Shown one piece after another: positions 22,441-32,591 of a stretch of DNA of 64,000 nt; the stretch's first letter is position 1; the number at the start of each line of letters is the position of its first letter. The stretch lies in contig JAWRVZ010000287.1 in the NCBI GenBank assembly GCA_037043235.1, positions 524,933-588,932 of the forward strand. The letters are read 5' to 3'. The notes under the pieces were generated by a model, which ran no database searches, was not told the DNA's origin, and saw nothing but the letters and a program-made list of their open reading frames with translations. This stretch comes from Rhodeus uyekii (taxonomy: Eukaryota > Chordata > Actinopteri > Cypriniformes > Acheilognathidae). The position numbers and the translations under genes were made by a program.

Positions 22441-23060
22441 ATGGCAGCTTTGGCAATATTAGAGGACATTGCTAATGGCAGAATCCGAAGAGAACGAGCT
22501 TTTAGGGACCACAATGATTTTCTGGCCCAGGATGATGACTGGCTAATCAGCCATGTCAGATTTACAAGGGCTATCCTCCGAATCTAGTTGGGTCCGAATC
22601 TAGAGAGAGAGACAGCGAGGAAACACGCAATACCCATTCCGTTACAGGTGCTGACAACGCTTAGTTTCCTGGCAAATGATTATTTCCAAAGAGAACTGGC
22701 AGACCGCTCAGAAATAAGCGAGTCGTCTTTGAGCCGCGCAACGCCGCGCAACGCCGCGCAATGCCCATTTGATGGTTCATTTATGATGTAGTTGACCAGC
22801 CAAACATTAAAATGCAATTTGCAACGATAGCTGGTTTCCCTAATGTAAACGGAGCGATCGACTGCACACACATATAAGGCACCATCTGAAGATGAATTTG
22901 CATATGTGAATCGGAAGCATTTCTATTCAATAAATGTGCAGATTATATGTGATGCGCAAATACGCCTAACAGATATTGTAGCAAGATCAAACAGCATGGT
23001 TGAGTGCGCGATGGGTGGCTTCTTGGTGAGTGATGCATTTAAAGTTATGGTTCTATCTAA
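22441..23060 (+). pseudogene. Harbinger transposase (HARBI1-like), degraded
   Basis: Starting at the ATG at 22441, the frame gives MAALAILEDIANGRIRRERA and DDDWLISHVRFTRAIL. It then hits a stop and continues as LGPNLERETARKH, PLQVLTTLSFLAN and ELADRSEISESSLSRA. These match the N-terminal half of fish Harbinger transposases. Further on, MQFATIAGFPNVNGAIDCTH corresponds to the first catalytic Asp region of the DDE nuclease, before frameshifts scramble the rest. The C-terminal catalytic residues are not recognisable, having been lost or displaced by the nested element at 23063. Confidence 0.82.
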
Positions 23061-23482
23061 TAGAGGAGAGTGGGGCACAACGTAACACTTTTTGGTTTTA
23101 GCCAAATAATGAACAAAGTAATAGGGTTAGACAAACCATATTTTTATACAAAAAACATACAAGCCTCTCCTATAAATGAGCACTGTTTTCATGTCCGTTG
23201 GACCTACCGTTTCTGTGCAGTATCGGCAAAAGCGCAAGGAGTAAAATGTTACTTCTTACCCGTGAGTGGGGCTCGTTGTAACAGACAGCGGGTTAGTTCA
23301 CCATGTTATCCAATGCATGTTCATTCACGTATTTTTATTTGTTTAAAAAAGTGGCGTCTTGATGATCATAAGAATAACTTATGAATTAAATATATTTTTC
23401 CCTTTATTTTTTGCATTTGTTATGCTTTGAACAATGTAATGACATGACGTTTTAATAAGTTAATACAATGCAAAATATATGA

Positions 23483-23596
23483 TTCACGAGTTCACACGAA
23501 TGATTCAGGAGCAATAAATGGTAAGCATATTTGGCGTGCTGTCCGAGGAGAGGGCTCCGAGCTTGGTATTCAGCCCGAACCTGGAGCACTCCCCCC
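23483..23596. repeat. Terminal repeat A, copy 1
   Basis: The repeat begins TTCACGAGTTCACAC and ends GAGCACTCCCCC. It is about 97% like copy 2 at 23810-23925, apart from a 4-base TTAC insertion in copy 2. It is followed by a unique 56-bp link that joins it to repeat B. Confidence 0.85.
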
Positions 23597-23652
23597 GTAT
23601 CCTGACTTTGATAGGAACAATTAAGTGTGAGGAGTTGGGGTGGTGGAGGGAT

Positions 23653-23809
23653 GCCGGAAAATGTGAAAGAGCTGTAGGTGAGTCAAACATGTCTATATAT
23701 ACATGCTTCCTCTCCTGCTGATAGGATGAGGAGTAATTGCTGGTGACGTGTTGATTGTGTTAATCGTTTGAACGTGCTCCTCCCGAACTTTGTTAATAAA
23801 ACATCATTT
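23653..23809. repeat. Repeat B, copy 1
   Basis: This 157-bp repeat is nearly identical to 30098-30254. It has TCTATATATACATG (TATA-like on either strand) and, ~110 bp later on the + strand, an AATAAA. It may therefore hold a promoter and a poly-A signal. Confidence 0.88.
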
Positions 23810-23925
23810 CACGAGTTCACACTTACGAATGATTCAGGAGCAATAAATGGTAAGCATATTTGGCGTGCTGTCCGAGGAGAGGGCTCCGAGCTCGGTATTC
23901 AGCCCGAACCTGGAGCACTCCCCCA
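23810..23925. repeat. Terminal repeat A, copy 2
   Basis: This is the second copy of repeat A, starting immediately where repeat B copy 1 ends. It leads into the unique interior (AAAAATTGCAATCTAGTCGG). Confidence 0.85.
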
Positions 23926-24040
23926 AAAATTGCAATCTAGTCGGACAGCCGCTAAAGATTTTGATGACCCCCCAAAGAATTGCGAAGTTATGGCTGAGGG
24001 GGGAAAAATGTGAGTTCGGGAGGGCAGATAAATGATTTTA

Positions 24041-25627
24041 GAAGCTTGCTCCTGCGGGAGCGTCACTGCTGCGGCAGTGGAATTTAGAAGCTTGCTCCTG
24101 CGGGAGCGTCACTGCTGCGGCAGTGGAAGTTAGAGAGAGCTGGAAGATAGAGGGAGCTTGCTCCTGCGGGAGCGTCACTGCTGCGGCAGTGGAAGTTAGA
24201 GAGAGCTGGAAGATAGAGAGGGCTTGCTCCTGCGGGAGCGTCACTGCTGCGGCAGTGGCAGTTAGAGAGAGCTGGAAGATAGAGGGAGCTTGCTCCTGCG
24301 GGAGCGTCACTGCTGCGGCAGTGGCAGTTAGAGAGAGCTGGAAGATAGAGGGAGCTTGCTCCTGCGGGAGCGTCACTGCTGCGGCAGTGGCAGTTAGAGA
24401 GAGCTGGAAGATAGAGGGAGCTTGCTCCTGCGGGAGCGTCACTGCTGCGGCAGTGAAAGTTAGAGAGAGCTGGAAGATAGAGAGAGCTTGCTCCTGCGGG
24501 AGCGTCACTGCTGCGGCAGTGAAAGTTAGAGAGAGCTGGAAGATAGAGAGGGCTTGCTCCTGCGGGAGCGTCACTGCTGCGGCAGTGGCAGTTAGAGAGA
24601 GCTGGAAGATAGAGGGAGCTTGCTCCTGCGGGAGCGTCACTGCTGCGGCAGTGGCAGTTAGAGAGAGCTGGAAGATAGAGGGAGCTTACTCCTGCGGGAG
24701 CGTCACTGCTGCGGCAGTGAAAGTTAGAGAGAGCTGGAAGATAGAGGGAGCTTGCTCCTGCGGGAGCGTCACTGCTGCAGCAGTGGCAGTTAGAGAGAGC
24801 TGGAAGATAGAGGGAGCTTGCTCCTGCGGGAGCGTCACTGCTGCGGCAGTGGCAGTTAGAGAGAGCTGGAAGATAGAGGGAGCTTGCTCCTGCGGGAGCG
24901 TCACTGCTGCGGCAGTGAAAGTTAGAGAGAGCTGGAAGATAGAGAGAGCTTGCTCCTGCGGGAGCGTCACTGCTGCGGCAGTGAAAGTTAGAGAGAGCTG
25001 GAAGATAGAGAGGGCTTGCTCCTGCGGGAGCGTCACTGCTGCGGCAGTGGAAGTTAGAGAGAGCTGGAAGATAGAGAGAGCTTGCTCCTGCGGGAGCGTC
25101 ACTGCTGCGGCAGTGGAAGATAGAGAGAGCTTGCTCCTGCGGGAGCGTCACTGCTGCGGCAGTGGAAGTTAGAGAGAGCTGGAAGATAGAGAGAGCTTGC
25201 TCCTGCGGGAGCGTCACTGCTGCGGCAGTGGCAGTTAGAGAGAGCTGGAAGATAGAGAGAGCTTGCTCCTGCGGGAGCGTCACTGCTGCGGCAGTGGAAG
25301 TTAGAGAGAGCTGGAAGATAGAGAGAGCTTGCTCCTGCGGGAGCGTCACTGCTGCGGCAGTGGCAGTTAGAGAGAGCTGGAAGATAGAGAGAGCTTGCTC
25401 CTGCGGGAGCGTCACTGCTGCGGCAGTGGAAGTTAGAGAGAGCTGGAAGATAAAGAGAGCTTGCTCCTGCGGGAGCGTCACTGCTGCGGCAGTGGAAGTT
25501 AAAGAGAGCTGGAAGATAGAGAGAGCTTGCTCCTGCGGGAGCGTCACTGCTGCGGCAGTGAAAGTTAGAGAGAGCTGGAAGATAGAGAGAGCTTGCTCCT
25601 GCGGGAGCGTCACTGCTGCGGCATTGG
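24041..25627. repeat. 66-bp minisatellite with two hairpins per unit
   Basis: About two dozen copies of a 66-bp unit are present. Each has GCTCC-TGCG-GGAGC followed two bases later by CACTGC-TGCG-GCAGTG: two perfect stem-loops, both with loop TGCG, separated by GT. Linkers (GTTAGAGAGAGCTGGAAGAT) vary more than the hairpins. The first and one later unit are short. Because 66 is divisible by 3, long open frames exist on both strands (for example 24123-25172 + and 24084-25676 -). They are a by-product of periodicity and I do not annotate them as genes. Confidence 0.9.
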
Positions 25628-25649
25628 GGGTTCTGTTCAGTGTTGTAGT

Positions 25650-26662
25650 CTTTTGGTTACAGACGTCTAAATACACTCAAGAAATAACAAAATCGATATG
25701 GTTTGTAAAAAGCATGAGTAAAACCTTTCAATTATAAATTGACAGTTGAATTTATGTCAGATGCATGTTGCATATTTAATTTCAAAACGAACTTACCTGT
25801 CGAAACAAACTTACCTGTTGGAGATCGGAATATCAAAGTTTAAGAAAGATCACAACCTTATTGGCTTTGAATAAGCCCTGAGCAGGGGTTCATCCAAATA
25901 TCATAGACTTATAAAGCATATCATAGACTTAAAGGGAGTCTTGAAATTACTTTGGTTACAGACGTCTAAATACACTCAAGAAATAACAAAATCAGTATGG
26001 TTTGTAAAAAGCATAAGTAAAACCTTTCAATTATAAATTGACAGTTGAATTTCTATCAGATGCAATTAGAAGCTGGCTCCTGGGGGAGCATCACTGCTGC
26101 GGCGGTGGAAGTTGGAGAGAGCTAGCTCCTGCGGGAGCGTCACTGCTGCGGCAGTGGAAGTTAGAGAGAGCTTGCTCTTGCGGGAGCGATACTGCTGCGG
26201 CAGAGGGAGTTCTGTGCAGTGTTTCAGTTTCAGTTTTCAGTTTCAATTTCAGGGGTCTTGAAATCACTCTGGTTACAGACGTCTAAATACACTCAAGAAA
26301 TCACAAAATCAGTATGGTTTGTAAAAGCATAAGTAAAACCTTTCAATTATAAATTGACAGGTGAATTTATATCAGATGCATGTTGCATATTTAATTTCAA
26401 AACAAACTTACCTGTTGGAGATCGGAATGTCAAAGTTTATGAAAGTTCACAAACTTATTGGCTTTGAATAAACCCTGAGCAGGGGTTCATCCAAATATCA
26501 TGGACTTATAAAGCTTATCATAGACTTAAAGGGAGTCTTGAAATTACTTTGGTTACAGACGTCTAAATACACTCAAGAAATAACAAAATCAGTATGGTTT
26601 GTAAAAGCATGAGTAAAACCTTTCAATTATAAATTGACAGTTGAATTTATATCAGATGCAAT
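25650..26662. repeat. ~120-bp dispersed repeats inside the element
   Basis: A segment with GGTTACAGACGTCTAAATAC, GTATGGTTTGTAAAA and CCTTTCAATTATAAATTGAC occurs at about 25655, 25955, 26270 and 26550. A related stretch with GTTACGGACGTCTATCGAC lies at 29223-29241. Between them are AACTTACCTGT and TATCATAGACTTAAAGGGAG repeats. There is no coding potential. Confidence 0.8.
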
Positions 26663-27510
26663 TAGAAGCTGGCTCCTGGGGGAGCGTCACTGCTGCGGCA
26701 GTGGAAGTTAGAGATAGCTTGCTCCTGCGGGAGCGTCACTGCTGCGGCAGTGGAAGTTAGAGATAGCTTGCTCCTGCGGGAGCGTCACTGCTGCGGCAGT
26801 GGTAGTTAGAGATAGCTTGCTCCTGCGGGAGCATCACTGCTGCGGCAGTTGAAGTTAGAGATAGCTTGCTCCTGCGGGAGTGTCAGTGCTGCGGCAATGG
26901 AAGCAATGGCCATGAAGTTGTAAGTGGGGAGGAGCTGATGCTTAACGGAAGACCTTGTTTGAATGTGCGATCTGTTTGGTCTGATGTGGCTCTTGAAAGC
27001 TTCTGGAGACCGGCGGCGCAATGCTTGTATTACTGTTGGGAAAAGGCCTTGCACAGCCGTGGTTGCTGCACCTGTGCGAAATGAATGGCTGGATGAATGG
27101 TCTGTTGGGAATCCGGTTTGGGGTAGCGTAGCTTTAAGAAGTTTGGAACCGGAACTTGTAATGGGGTGGAATCGTCTATAGAGAGTGGGACGGATGGGAG
27201 TTTAGCCTGCGAGTTTCTGAATGAAAGTAGGCTGAGTGGATGTGATGGTGGGTTATGAGCATCTGAGGTAACCAAGCCAGTGTGAACATGGCTTCACTGC
27301 TGCGGCAGTGGGAAAATTCCCCCTTGGCTGACTCCTGCGGGAGTGTGGGGGAACATCATTGCTGCGGCAATGGGGGCAGCGGTGGAATCATTTCTATTTG
27401 AACTGAGCTCATGCGGGAGTGAGGAGGTGCATCACTACGGTAGAGACCATGTGGAGCAGACCACGTGTGGAGTGGAAAGTCATGAACTTTTCCACTCCAC
27501 ATGTAATCCT
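26070..27510. repeat. Diverged copies of the paired-hairpin unit
   Basis: Shorter or variant units occur at 26070-26205, 26667-26900 and 27290-27500. Some stems have changed on both sides: ACTCC-TGCG-GGAGT at 27331-27344 and CATTGC-TGCG-GCAATG at 27357-27372. Others have one-sided changes (for example CAGTGC with GCAATG near 26884). The TGCG loop stays constant. Confidence 0.75.
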
Positions 27511-28369
27511 CCGAGGGAGTGGTTTGAAGCGAAAGCTTGAAGAATGAACATTTAGCGTCGATAAATATCAACTCTGAATATTGATGTACTGGTTGGGAAT
27601 AGGTCCACCTCTGATGGCAGCAGCCTTAAGTTCAGTTGGGATTTGCGTTCGACTGTTGTTGGCGACAGAGGTGGTTCTAAGCAGCAGTGTTTGTGGAATG
27701 GCATGGCAGAGAACGGGATGAAGGAGAATTAGCATGGTGGAGAGAATTAGGTGGGAAAGGCCAGGGGCGAAGCCACTTGCGGAGGCGGCCTCACGCTAGG
27801 ATCGGAAGGCCGGGCTGCAGGCCTAACATAGGGGAGAAGTTAGGTACGTGCTGCCGTTGCTAACCCTGCACCGCTGGCGGAGGCAAGCTCGCGCTTAAAG
27901 GGCGGCGTTTGTCGCTAGATGCTGGCATGTGAGGTGCAGTGCTGGAAAACTGCAGTGTGCTGCTGCGTCTTAACGCTTGGAAATCTGGTTTGCAAGGGAG
28001 AGATATGAAGATTTAAGGAACGTACGTTTGAGGCATTTGAAGGTAGAGTTGATTTGGAGATGGTACGGCTGACTGAAGCGAGACCTATTCTAGTTAATTT
28101 GCTTTGATCGTCCTCCTTTACTATTGATACGAGTGCTGAGGTGTCGTAGGAAGTTGGGCAAGAAGGTGGATGTCTTGATGGTGGAGGTGAAGGCAAGCCT
28201 CGGCGTCATAGGGTGCGACAACGGAGCGGAAGAGCTGGCGACCGCGTGGTGTTGTTGGAGGCTCGGTTGCAGTGTTTGTTGAGTGCAAGAGCTCCTTTCG
28301 ACAGTGGGATACAATGAAGGAACTTGGGAGGAAGAGTTTATCGTGAAACTGGTACATCTCAATCTTGGG
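27511..28369. other. Unassigned interior of the split-repeat element
   Basis: Short open frames exist (for example 28090-28494 on the - strand), but none resembles a known RT, recombinase, gag or hydrolase. I see GC-rich stretches and no strong repeats. Confidence 0.4.
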
Positions 28370-29089
28370 CAGGGGTGGCCAACCTGCTCAGCATAATGAG
28401 CCTCGAAATAAGCCCGTGGCTGCGGAGCCGCATGAAAGACTGTTAAATTCGCATTTGTTGATGGGGTTTTTGACATTAGCAAGGTCTCGCACATATATCA
28501 CACATTTAATATGTTTATAAATAAATTCTTTAATACTTTTTACATATGGCGACCCACGAGCTATGCAAGCATGCAGAGACAATGCGTCTGTGGATTATAT
28601 ATGCGGGAAAAACGGTATATCATCTCATTGACGGTGACAGGAAGTATAAAAGTAAGCAGCGGCTTGGAAATGTAGTGATCGGTTGGAAACGTCTCCGGTT
28701 ACTATCGTAACCTCTGTAATTTTATCATATTTCGTTTAGAGAAGTATGAAGGCAATGCTATTTAAGATATTTATACCGTCTGGCAGCCAGATCTGCATCG
28801 CGCTACGATTGGCCAGTTGTCCACTGCTGTTATCCGTGAAGTTTCAGAAATGACGTGAAGGGGAGGAGTTCCCGAATGCATTTCATTAAACAACTCGTTC
28901 CTACTCTCGAAAGGGAACGCGCTTCTGCGCGCCTCTATTTGAATTCGGAAAACATCATGTCCACGTGAGCGGCGGCTGATCTTGGCAGGATACATGTAAA
29001 TTTATGTTTATGTAGAAAAAAAGGTCTCAGCGGGCCGGATGAGAGCCGCGAAAGCAGTCAAAGAGCCGCGTGCGGGTTGGCTGCCCCTG
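28370..29089. mobile_element. hAT-type non-autonomous element (MITE)
   Basis: The ends are CAGGGGTGGCCAACCTGC on the left and, complemented on the right, CAGGGGCAGCCAACCCGC (15 of 18 positions). The flanking 8-mers ATCTTGGG and CTCTTGGA agree at 6 of 8 bases, as for an aged 8-bp hAT duplication. Subterminal GAGCCGC and GAGCCGCG motifs are typical. The 720-bp interior has no transposase frame. Confidence 0.8.
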
Positions 29090-30097
29090 CTCTTGGACAA
29101 TGTGGCGAAAGGCGGGGCATCACATGATCGCCTGCTAGATTTGAACACATTGGCTGGCGCTGAGCCAGAGAAAGCGCTCGAAGCTTGTTGCTGTTCAGTG
29201 TTTCAATCTCTTGAATTATTTTGGTTACGGACGTCTATCGACTTATAAAGCTTATCCTGGACTTAAAGGATTGAAACAGTGAAGGCAAAGAATTACTTTG
29301 AAAATAGGAAGTGCGTATGGTTTCTTTCCGGCGAGTCCACTTAATAGCCGATTAAGTTGAAACAACAAGGCAGTGTTGGCAATAAGTACTTGATTCTTGT
29401 GTGGGCGGCTGGGCGCGCGATCGACTGTAATGAGCGCGATCTGAAGCGGCGCGTGCGATCGGGCTGTACTGTGCGCGATCTGGCTTCGGTGCGCGCTACT
29501 GCTTGAGATGCGAGGAAGCAGCGCGCTACTTTAGAACAATCACATCTCAGGCGTGGGTTCCCCGGAACAGTAGTATTGAGAGGCACAACTGCTCGTGATT
29601 TAGCGATGCAAAATAAAAGCGCCGGGAAGGATTACAGCTGCTCTTGTTTGTGTGAGCTGACGGGCAGAGAGAGTGTGAGCTGAAGCTGCAGCGCGGTCTG
29701 CTGAGGCTCGCGGCAGCGGCGGCGGCCTGGCTAGCAGGAAGAAAGCGGCATTGCCTGAGAGTCGAGCTTGTAGCTCGACCAGCTTTATCGTCCTTTCTCA
29801 ATGGCAGGAGCGATTAAAGCCGATGTAGAGCTGCTGGATACGGATGTTTACTTGGTGGCGAGAGCAGGCCTCAAGTCTTACTGTGCGTTGCTTGTTGTTG
29901 CTTAGGACCCGTTTGTTTGGTCTGGCACCCGTGATGTATTGCTGAGGGTGATATAATATAGTTAGCATAGTGTTGAGCGGATGGGGATCGCTACTGGGTC
30001 CGGAGGTTTTCGTGGAGAATCCATCTGACGAGTGGAGCTCGATTTCGGGTGTATCGCGACCGGAAGGCGGAGCCACAATGCCGTAAACTGTCGAGCT
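29090..30097. other. Unassigned GC-rich interior of the split-repeat element
   Basis: The stretch contains a clustered GCGCGAT/GCGATC motif series at 29410-29530, a single diverged copy of the ACGTCT repeat near 29225, and short open frames with no recognisable domain. Confidence 0.4.
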
Positions 30098-30254
30098 GCC
30101 GGAAAATGTGAAAGAGCTGTAGGTGAGTCAAACATGTCTATATATACATGCTTCCTCTCCCGCTGATAGGATGAGGAGTAATTGCTGGTGACGTGTTGAT
30201 TGTGTTAATCATTTGAACGTGCTCCTCCCGAACTTTGTTAATAAAACATCATTT
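30098..30254. repeat. Repeat B, copy 2 (right end of element)
   Basis: This copy is nearly identical to 23653-23809. After its last base (AACATCATTT) the outer inverted-repeat element resumes with AATGATGCAGCC. Confidence 0.88.
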
Positions 30255-30719
30255 AATGATGCAGCCTATTCAATGTGGCTTAGTTGTAACAAAGTGTTAC
30301 AACTGACCCCGCGCTGTCTTGTTTACCTCAGGACGGGCTAGCAGTCGCTTTGTGTTTTTCACGTCTTTCAAAATGGTACCATCATTTAGCCAAGAAGATG
30401 GTAATCATAACAATATAAGATTGGACTAACATACTTTCACACATTCTTTGAAAATTGAAAAATAACTACTAGCCTATATCAAAAAATAGTTTTTTTTTTA
30501 AAAATAGAGTTTTTCCTGTGGTTCTCATCCAAACTTCGCTGCAATTTCTCGAAAGCTGGCCAGAAGACATGTGAAAACAGTGTGATGAAAAGCCCGTTAG
30601 CACGTCACATTTAAGACCGTGCAACTACCAGTATCTAAAAAGTCTATGTTACTATTTACCCCGCGTTACTTTGTGCCCCGCACTCCCCTAGTACTTTTTA
30701 TTGTTATTTATTTGCATTT

Positions 30720-30950
30720 AATTATACAACAACCCTTCAGGAGACCGCGGTTATCCACTAAAGACAATTGCAAGACAATTTACAGTGCGACTTTCAGATC
30801 CAAACGCACTGACGGCACTCACATTTTTTTCCTTTTGTTTTTAATAATTCCGGAGAAAAAAATTCCAAATATATTTTTTCTAATTTCTACCTCCGATAGT
30901 AGCACCTTCAATTCACTTTCTGTAAAGTTTCGTTTTCATGCCCCTTGCTT
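30720..30950 (-). pseudogene. Myb/SANT-like Harbinger accessory gene, degraded
   Basis: On the - strand from about 30936 the frame reads KRNFTESELKVLLSEVEIRK, matching the start of the Myb/SANT-like DNA-binding protein that accompanies fish Harbinger transposases. The next codons (NIFGI, then an FFLRNY-type stretch) run into stops and frameshifts. It lies at the opposite end of the transposon from the transposase and on the opposite strand. Confidence 0.78.
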
Positions 30951-31221
30951 TAGCCATTTTCTTACTGCTTTCTTTTGACCAAGTGGACTCATTACCATAT
31001 TTAAATGAGTTTAATGAAGGGAGGAGACTGGGTGGAGTGTTGTGCTCGTGCATGTGCGCTCAATTTCACGTTAATCGGGATGTACAACGAGAATATGCGC
31101 GGGATCCTTCGAACGCAGAGATTGATACATCTGGATTTTTTTGTGCGTTCGCACATTCACAGCTTTGTCCGTACGCAATGTTTTAGTATGAATTCAATGC
31201 AAGTCTTAGTACATGAGGCCC

Positions 31222-31224
31222 CTG
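31222..31224. repeat. CTG target-site duplication, right side of Harbinger
   Basis: This is the partner of 22063-22065. The LINE sequence resumes with GACTCTTGACC. Confidence 0.85.
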
Positions 31225-32552
31225 GACTCTTGACCTTTTTGTCTAAAAAACCTAGAACTTCCTCTAAGATGTCATTATGTACTTCTTTGGGGCCATATAC
31301 ATGTTCATAAAACTGTTCAATTTCTTTTAAAATCCCTTCCATGTCATTTACTTCCCTCCCACTTGTAGTTTTCAACATTGTGATTGCCCCACCCCGTGTC
31401 ATAATTTTTTTTGAAAAAATATCTTGTACATTTTTCTCCTTCTATTTCTCTCTCCTTACATCTTAAAATTACCCCCTTGCTCTAAGTTTCGGATAAAACT
31501 GACATTTCTTTTTTAACCTCTTTAATCTCTTCTTTAAAATCAAAACCACTGTTTAAAAGATTAAAATATCTCTGTAGTCTTTTTTGCAGCCCTATCATGC
31601 ACCTTTTCTCTTTGTTCTTTTTTTCTTTCCCTATGTTTCTAAAAAACTGTCCTGTCCTTTGTTTCACCATCTCCCACCACTGTGCTCGTGAGTCGTAAAA
31701 GTCTTGGAGGGTCTGCCATTGGCTGAACTGCTCCCTATACCGTCCAATCACATCCTCATCCTCCAATAGGGAGCAGTTCAGCTTCCACAGCCCTCCCCCT
31801 GCAGTCACATTCGTGGGAAAAGAAAGGGTGCAAGATAGCATCATGTGATCTGAAAAGAAGAGAGGGGTCAATGTTGCATCTGTCGGCGGGCAGTCACGAG
31901 TAAAAATGTAATCGATTCGAGAGGCTCTGGTACCATCACCACTGAACCAGGTGAAGCCCTCCTCTCTCTGATGCAGTTTTCTAAAACAGACAACTAACTT
32001 AAAATCTTTGGTAATGTTTTGTAATAAAACAGTGGTTTTATCCGTTTTAAAATCCTCTACCCTCTTCCTATCTTTTGTTGTTAAAATACAATTAAAATCC
32101 CCTGAGACCACCAGGGGAGACCTACCTAGCATGTGGGGCTGCAGGTCTTCTAAAAGCTCATACCGTTCATTTTTATCAGTAAAACCATACACATTTAGAA
32201 TGTTAAAATCCTTACCTAAAAACGTCAGATTAGCTAAAATGGCCCGCCCATCCCTCACCACAGTGCTGCCCTTCACCAAGATATTTGGGTTCTTGATTAA
32301 AATAGCAACACCGTCATTTTTGTTAAAATTGGACCCGCTCCAGATTGAAAGCCCAGGGGTCCAAAGCTCCTCCCACTTCCTATAATTCAATAAAAAAGGC
32401 AAGCCACATTCTTGTAGTAAAAACACATCTGACTTAAAAGATTTTAAGAAGGACAAAATGCTCTGTGCTCGAATATTACTCATCACACTTCTCACATTGA
32501 TTGTAGAGATTGTGAGACCCATGAGCAGTATGGTTAAAAGGGTATGAGACAT
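31222..32552 (-). pseudogene. Family-A LINE ORF2 endonuclease part, broken
   Basis: From MSHTLLTILL the protein has the endonuclease blocks TINVRSVMSNIRAQ, LLQECGLPF, VSGDFNCIL and FSDHMMLSC. It matches the intact copy until a stop at 31480 (ETQSKG has become ET-stop). The downstream part to 31222 is shifted in frame. This half and 20265-22062 were one gene before the Harbinger insertion. Confidence 0.88.
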
Positions 32553-32591
32553 TTAAGAAAAACAAGAAAAACTACAAAGATTTGGATAAAA

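Larger units (their letters stand above)
23483..30254. mobile_element. Split-direct-repeat element with no recognisable ORFs
   Basis: Two sequences each occur twice. Sequence A lies at 23483-23596 and 23810-23925. Sequence B lies at 23653-23809 and 30098-30254. The order is A, 56-bp link, B, A, 6.2-kb interior, B, with the middle B and A abutting exactly. Read on the - strand this is the P1-interior-Q1-P2-Q2 order of Ngaro/PAT-type tyrosine-recombinase retrotransposons. The alternative is a head-to-tail pair in which the first unit lost its interior. I see no RT, RNase H or recombinase frame. The interior holds the 66-bp hairpin minisatellite, 120-bp repeats, a hAT MITE and unassigned GC-rich sequence. 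No flanking duplication is visible. Confidence 0.5.
23063..30688. mobile_element. TA-flanked inverted-repeat element nested in Harbinger
   Basis: The left end GAGGAGAGTGGGGCACAACG and the complement of the right end (GGGGAGTGCGGGGCACAAAG) match at 20 of 24 positions including the next four bases. Both ends are flanked by TA. The arms outside the inner 23483-30254 element are ~420 and ~435 bp and carry no gene. The element separates the Harbinger transposase from the Myb-like gene. I cannot name the superfamily; a 2-bp TA duplication fits several. Confidence 0.6.
22066..31221. mobile_element. PIF/Harbinger DNA transposon carrying nested insertions
   Basis: The terminal inverted repeats GGGCCTCATGTA (left) and its complement TACATGAGGCCC (right) are flanked by a CTG duplication. 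The element has a decayed transposase on the + strand near its left end and a decayed Myb/SANT-like gene on the - strand near its right end, the standard two-gene Harbinger set. The target reads AAAAGCACACCTGGACTCTT, close to the A-rich/CWG/T-rich palindromic target I remember for zebrafish Harbinger elements. Its 9.2-kb length is mainly due to a 7.6-kb nested insertion between the two genes. Confidence 0.85.

Noticed and set aside
24084..25737. Long repetitive open frames (349 and 191 aa on +, 530, 200 and 138 aa on -) as protein genes.
   Set aside because: The repeat is 66 bp, divisible by three, so frames stay open on both strands. There are no start contexts or non-repeat domains, and hairpin conservation explains the sequence better.
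23483..30254. LTR retrotransposon with two LTRs.
   Set aside because: There is no full-length direct repeat at both ends. Only B is at the right end and only A is at the left end, with a separate B-A joint, and no pol gene is present.
30619..30978. A 119-aa hydrophobic + strand frame as a membrane protein.
   Set aside because: It lies opposite the decayed Myb-like Harbinger gene and is an AT-rich shadow of it.
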